Of a stretch of DNA of 14,423 bases, positions 12,871-14,423 are shown piece by piece. Positions within the stretch are counted from its first letter, which is position 1. Every line of letters begins with the position of its first letter. This DNA is from Anaerolineae bacterium CG2_30_64_16 (GTDB lineage Bacteria; Chloroflexota; Anaerolineae; CG2-30-64-16), in NCBI GenBank assembly GCA_001871755.1, contig MNXL01000291.1, positions 1,897-16,319 of the forward strand, read 5' to 3'. Under the pieces are notes generated by a model. It had not been told where the DNA came from. It worked only from the letters and a program-made list of their open reading frames with translations, and ran no database searches. The position numbers and the translations under genes are program-made.

Positions 12871-12951
12871 CCCGTCGTGGGGGGGGTAAATTGAAAAGAT
12901 ACGACTGCGCTCGGGCCGGTCTCCGACCGTGCCCGTCGTGGGGGGGGTAAA
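12871..12951. repeat. 20-bp direct repeat pair containing a G8 run
   Basis: CCCGTCGTGGGGGGGGTAAA is identical at 12871-12890 and 12932-12951 (61-bp period). GGCCGGTC also precedes each copy (12857-12864 and 12914-12921), though with different spacing. The second copy ends 5 bp before the -35 box of the glycosyltransferase promoter, a position suited to a regulator-binding site. Confidence 0.75.
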
Positions 12952-12956
12952 ACGAA

Positions 12957-12984
12957 TTGACTTTAATTGAACTTGGGTTATACT
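12957..12984 (+). promoter_or_regulatory. Promoter of the glycosyltransferase gene
   Basis: TTGACT (12957-12962), a 16-nt spacer, then TATACT (12979-12984): 10 of 12 consensus bases. It predicts a leader of roughly 57 nt before ATG 13048. Confidence 0.65.
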
Positions 12985-13047
12985 GGCACTCAGAAAGTAG
13001 CCAATGAATATGCCCAATCATCTCATGCACATCTTCAGAGTTGTCAC

Positions 13048-14423
13048 ATGCCCACAAACCACATCGCCCTCCTCATCCACGCCACCCACGAGGCCGGGCT
13101 GAAGCTCGGCGGCATCGGCGCGGTGCTCGACGGCCTGCTCGGCTCGGCCGCGTATAACGCCGCGGTCGGCCGCACCATCCTGGTTGGCCCTATCAACGTC
13201 TGGAACCCGGTCGAGATGGAGCGGCTGACCGCGCCGGCCAACCGGCTGCGGATCATCTACTCGTCGATCCACGGGATCAACCAGGCGCCAGACGCGCTGT
13301 CCAGAGCCTTGCGCGCCATCGAAGAGGGGATGCGGGTGCGGCTGCTCTACGGCGTGCGACGGTTTGGCTCGGCCGAGCACGAACTGCTCCTGGTGGACGC
13401 GGGCGGGATCGCCAGCGAGGTGATCAACGGCTACAAGTACTATCTCTGGCAGCGCTGGGGCCTGCCTTGCAGCCAACACGAAGGCAACTGGGAATTCAGC
13501 TTCTTCTTGAATGCGGGCGAGCCGCTTTTCGCCGCGCTCGAGGCGGTGACCGCGGGCATGTCGCCGGCGGCCGATCGCTATGTCATCGCCCACGAATGGC
13601 TGGGGCTGCCGGTCGTGTTCAGCGCGCTGCTCCGCGACCCGAAGCGCTACAAGACGATCTTCTATGCGCACGAGGTGGCCACCGCGCGGCTGCTGGTGGA
13701 GGAGCACGGCGGGCACGACACCCGTTTCTACAATGCGCTGCGGTTGGGCATCGCCCGCGGCAACACGCTCGATCAGGTGTTCGGCGACCAATCCTGGTTC
13801 TACAAACACGCGCTGATCCAGCGCGCCGGGGTTTGCGACCGCATCTTCGCGGTGGGCGATCTGGTCGTGGACGAGCTGCGATTCCTGGGCGGCGTGTTCC
13901 GCGACGCCCCCATCGACCTGGTGTACAACGGCGTGCCGGCCGCGCCGATCTCGCTGGAGGAGAAAACGGCCAGCCGGGAGCTGCTCTTGCAGTACGCGCA
14001 GAACCTGACCGGCTACCGGCCCGACTACATCTTCACCCACGTCACCCGCATGGTGCCGAGCAAAGCGCTCTGGCGCGATCTGCGCGTGCTGGAACACCTG
14101 GAATGGACGCTGGCGGCCCAGGGCCAGAAGGCGATCCTCTTCGTCGTCTCCACTGCGGCGCCAGCCGGCAAACGAAGCGAGGACGTGCTGCGCTGGGAAT
14201 CGGAATACGGCTGGCCGATGGGTCATCGGGACGACAACGGCGACCTGCAAGGGGCCGAGACCGATTTCTTCTTCCAGGCGCTGGAGCCGTTCCACTGGGG
14301 ACGCCAGGCGATCCGGGTCGTGCTGGTCAACCAGTTCGGCTGGGACCGCGGCCGGTGCGGCCTGCGCATGCCCGAGGCGATGCGCTTCGCGGACCTGCGC
14401 ACCGGCGCCGATCTGGAGTTTGG
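13048..14423 (+). CDS. GT-B glycosyltransferase, glycogen/starch-synthase-like (3' end outside window)
   Basis: Frame open from ATG 13048 to the window edge, at least 458 residues with no stop; cytosolic. The N-terminus has the GT5-type donor-binding motif GLKLGGIGAVLDGLL (KxGG at 19-22). Further hallmarks: VIAHEWLGLP near 179-188 (compare HDW in glycogen synthases), FYAHEVATARLL near 205-216, VYNGVP at 292-297, and THVTRMVPSKALWRDL near 331-346, which begins the second Rossmann domain. The expected role is transfer of glucose from ADP- or UDP-glucose to a glucan. The ribosome site is weak, but no other in-frame start lies between it and the promoter. A 425-codon frame on the opposite strand (13018-14295) is its antisense shadow. 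Donor sugar and true length cannot be determined here. Confidence 0.85.
   Translation, partial: MPTNHIALLIHATHEAGLKLGGIGAVLDGLLGSAAYNAAVGRTILVGPINVWNPVEMERLTAPANRLRIIYSSIHGINQAPDALSRALRAIEEGMRVRLLYGVRRFGSAEHELLLVDAGGIASEVINGYKYYLWQRWGLPCSQHEGNWEFSFFLNAGEPLFAALEAVTAGMSPAADRYVIAHEWLGLPVVFSALLRDPKRYKTIFYAHEVATARLLVEEHGGHDTRFYNALRLGIARGNTLDQVFGDQSWFYKHALIQRAGVCDRIFAVGDLVVDELRFLGGVFRDAPIDLVYNGVPAAPISLEEKTASRELLLQYAQNLTGYRPDYIFTHVTRMVPSKALWRDLRVLEHLEWTLAAQGQKAILFVVSTAAPAGKRSEDVLRWESEYGWPMGHRDDNGDLQGAETDFFFQALEPFHWGRQAIRVVLVNQFGWDRGRCGLRMPEAMRFADLRTGADLEF

Larger units (their letters stand above)
12681..13047. other. Divergent control region between the nucleotidyltransferase pair and the glycosyltransferase
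   Basis: 367 bp with no credible gene. It has two outward-facing promoters (minus 12687-12715, plus 12957-12984), each accompanied by its own direct-repeat pair (12698-12753 and 12871-12951). The middle, 12754-12856, shows nothing I can interpret. Confidence 0.75.

Noticed and set aside
12857..12951. Degenerate two-repeat CRISPR
   Set aside because: Only two copies, the two conserved blocks have different spacing (57 and 61 bp), and no cas gene is near; promoter-proximal location fits regulatory repeats better.
13018..14295. 425-codon minus-strand reading frame
   Set aside because: It lies antisense to the glycosyltransferase, which has coherent motifs and a promoter. Its translation is low in domain content and biased to Arg/His/Gln/Val, as expected of an antisense frame in GC-rich DNA.

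Overview
This window looks like chromosomal DNA from a GC-rich bacterium, most probably a Chloroflexota (Anaerolineae/Caldilineae-like) genome or MAG. That assignment is an inference from the gene mix (type 2 IPP isomerase next to a polyprenyl synthase, a lipoprotein-based sugar ABC importer, a GH100/debranching-like glycosidase) and from the heptamer and octamer repeats between genes. No rRNA or tRNA is present to test it.

Layout. 1-84: 3' tail of an unidentified + gene. 319-2534 (-): isoprenoid operon, fni then polyprenyl diphosphate synthase. 2535-2866: divergent promoter region. 2867-3838 (+): acpP, a long hairpin, then a MobA-like guanylyltransferase. 4082-4938 (+): ribbon-helix-helix-like protein overlapping an HNH endonuclease. 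4998-10276 (-): carbohydrate-uptake cluster, transcribed as glycosidase, lipoprotein binding protein, two permeases, and an unrecognised 149-aa protein. 10613-11587 (-): galE. 11792-12680 (-): small protein plus AbiEii-like nucleotidyltransferase, resembling a toxin-antitoxin pair. 12681-13047: divergent control region. 13048 to the end (+): a large GT-B glycosyltransferase resembling glycogen/starch synthase, cut by the window edge. A long reading frame antisense to it is a shadow.

How the genes fit together. The glycosidase, binding protein and two permeases would import and hydrolyse an oligosaccharide; the ATPase is absent and is presumably shared. galE and the glycogen-synthase-like enzyme extend the sugar theme. 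fni and the prenyl synthase make long-chain isoprenoids; acpP serves fatty-acid synthesis.

What stands out. (1) Most minus-strand gene junctions between 1359 and 10340 carry a tandem repeat of 7 or 8 bp, with a different sequence at nearly every junction; the repeats touch or enter starts and stops and are sometimes translated. (2) The 149-aa gene is flanked by copies of the same spacer, and its last 11 residues match the C-terminus of the neighbouring MalG-type permease. (3) The nucleotidyltransferase pair has a near-consensus promoter whose -10 box lies 6 nt before the first ATG, predicting a leaderless mRNA, and a 25-bp direct repeat covers its -35 region. (4) A second, unrelated direct repeat sits beside the promoter of the divergent glycosyltransferase.
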